The notes beneath the pieces were generated by a model. It was not told where the DNA came from. It ran no database searches and was given only the letters and a program-made list of their open reading frames with translations. 5,546 nucleotides of DNA, taken from assembly GCA_900548485.1 (NCBI GenBank), contig URKL01000142.1, positions 1 through 5,546 on the forward strand, written 5' to 3'. The stretch is from an uncultured Succinatimonas sp. (GTDB lineage Bacteria; Pseudomonadota; Gammaproteobacteria; Enterobacterales; Succinivibrionaceae). The translations under genes and the position numbers were made by a program. This document shows, piece after piece, positions 5,135 to 5,546 of the stretch (its first letter is position 1; each line of letters begins with the position of its first letter).

Positions 5135-5546
5135 TTATTTATGACTATCGGCAAATTCCTTTAGGAACTTAACTAAAGCTTCAACACCCTCATATGGCAT
5201 AGCATTGTAAATGCTAGCTCTCATACCGCCTAAAACCTTATGGCCCTTAAGTCCTATCAAATTAGCTTCTTTTGCTTTAGCTAAGAACTCGTTATTTAAA
5301 AGTTCATCCTTAAGCGTAAAGACACAATTGACTCGAGAGCGACTTTGCGGTGCAATCGGGCAATGATAAAAATCAGTGCTATCTATATAGTTATATAATA
5401 GCTCAGACTTTTCAATATTGCGTTTTTGCATGCCTTCAACACCCCCCATCTTAGCAATCCAGCGGAAATTAAGCATGGCCATATACCAAGAGAAGGTACA
5501 CGACGTTTGATAAAGGCCCACTACAATTTGAGATTGATGAACAGTT
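5135..5546 (-). CDS. serC: Phosphoserine aminotransferase, C-terminal part (5' end outside window)
   Basis: About 137 residues are visible in a frame open to the window edge; the GTG at 5519-5521 is an internal valine, not a start. SerC converts 3-phosphohydroxypyruvate and glutamate to phosphoserine (serine synthesis), and 4-phosphohydroxythreonine for pyridoxal phosphate synthesis. The best match is [33 protein letters not shown], compared with [23 protein letters not shown] in the E. coli enzyme; TFSWYM and the RSRVNCVF stretch also fit. This part is the small C-terminal domain plus the segment reaching the partner subunit's active site. The PLP-lysine lies beyond the window. Two oddities: the usual NTPPTF motif, whose Asn-Thr binds the partner's cofactor phosphate, reads QTSCTF, and the substrate-binding His-Arg pair reads His-Lys. 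It is the first visible gene of the serC-fadD-rnd run, so the operon promoter is outside the window. Confidence 0.92.
   Translation of the reverse strand, partial: [136 protein letters not shown]

Noticed and set aside
5519..5521. GTG as the start of a separate 128-residue gene
   Set aside because: The frame stays open to the window edge and the protein is clearly the C-terminal third of SerC, so this is an internal valine codon of a partial gene.
1..5546. CRISPR array, tRNA, rRNA or complete insertion sequence
   Set aside because: I saw no regularly spaced repeats, no tRNA-like cloverleaf with its conserved T-loop, no rRNA motifs, and no transposase frame or matching terminal inverted repeats.

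Overview
The window looks like AT-rich chromosomal DNA from a gammaproteobacterium. The transporter is very close to the Vibrio Na+/galactose symporter vSGLT. The adjacent pair fadD-rnd is the same pair found side by side in Escherichia coli. SerC is also of proteobacterial type. The low GC, heavy use of TTA leucine codons and Vibrio/Aeromonas-like proteins would fit a host-associated member of Aeromonadales such as Succinivibrionaceae, but that placement is an inference and no rRNA or marker gene here can confirm it.

Left side, plus strand (1-1936): the last 28 codons of a protein resembling the region just after the TOPRIM domain of topoisomerase III, ending abruptly, come first. A 10-bp tandem repeat and an AT-rich regulatory region follow. 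That region has a good sigma-70 promoter (perfect TATAAT) with a GalR/LacI-type operator placed at the expected transcription start. Next is a single complete Na+/sugar symporter gene (sglT), closed by a strong hairpin terminator that can work in both directions. The operator gives a simple model: a sugar-sensing repressor blocks sglT until galactose, glucose or a related sugar is present.

Centre (1937-2255): about 320 bp without a convincing protein gene, between converging transcription units. It is rich in inverted repeats and has a second terminator-like hairpin pointing rightward. On the minus strand it carries a hammerhead-ribozyme-like arrangement (CTGATGA, then GAAA, then a short stem III ending in a CUA cleavage triplet). 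This is the part of the window least explained by ordinary genes.

Right side, minus strand (2256-5546): three genes read leftward as serC (3' part only), fadD, rnd, with gaps of 14 and 15 bp and a Shine-Dalgarno sequence in front of both fadD and rnd, so they are probably one transcript. They encode serine biosynthesis, fatty-acid activation and tRNA 3' processing, an operon of unrelated housekeeping functions. The SerC fragment lacks the usual Asn-Thr-Pro-Pro motif at the cofactor phosphate site.
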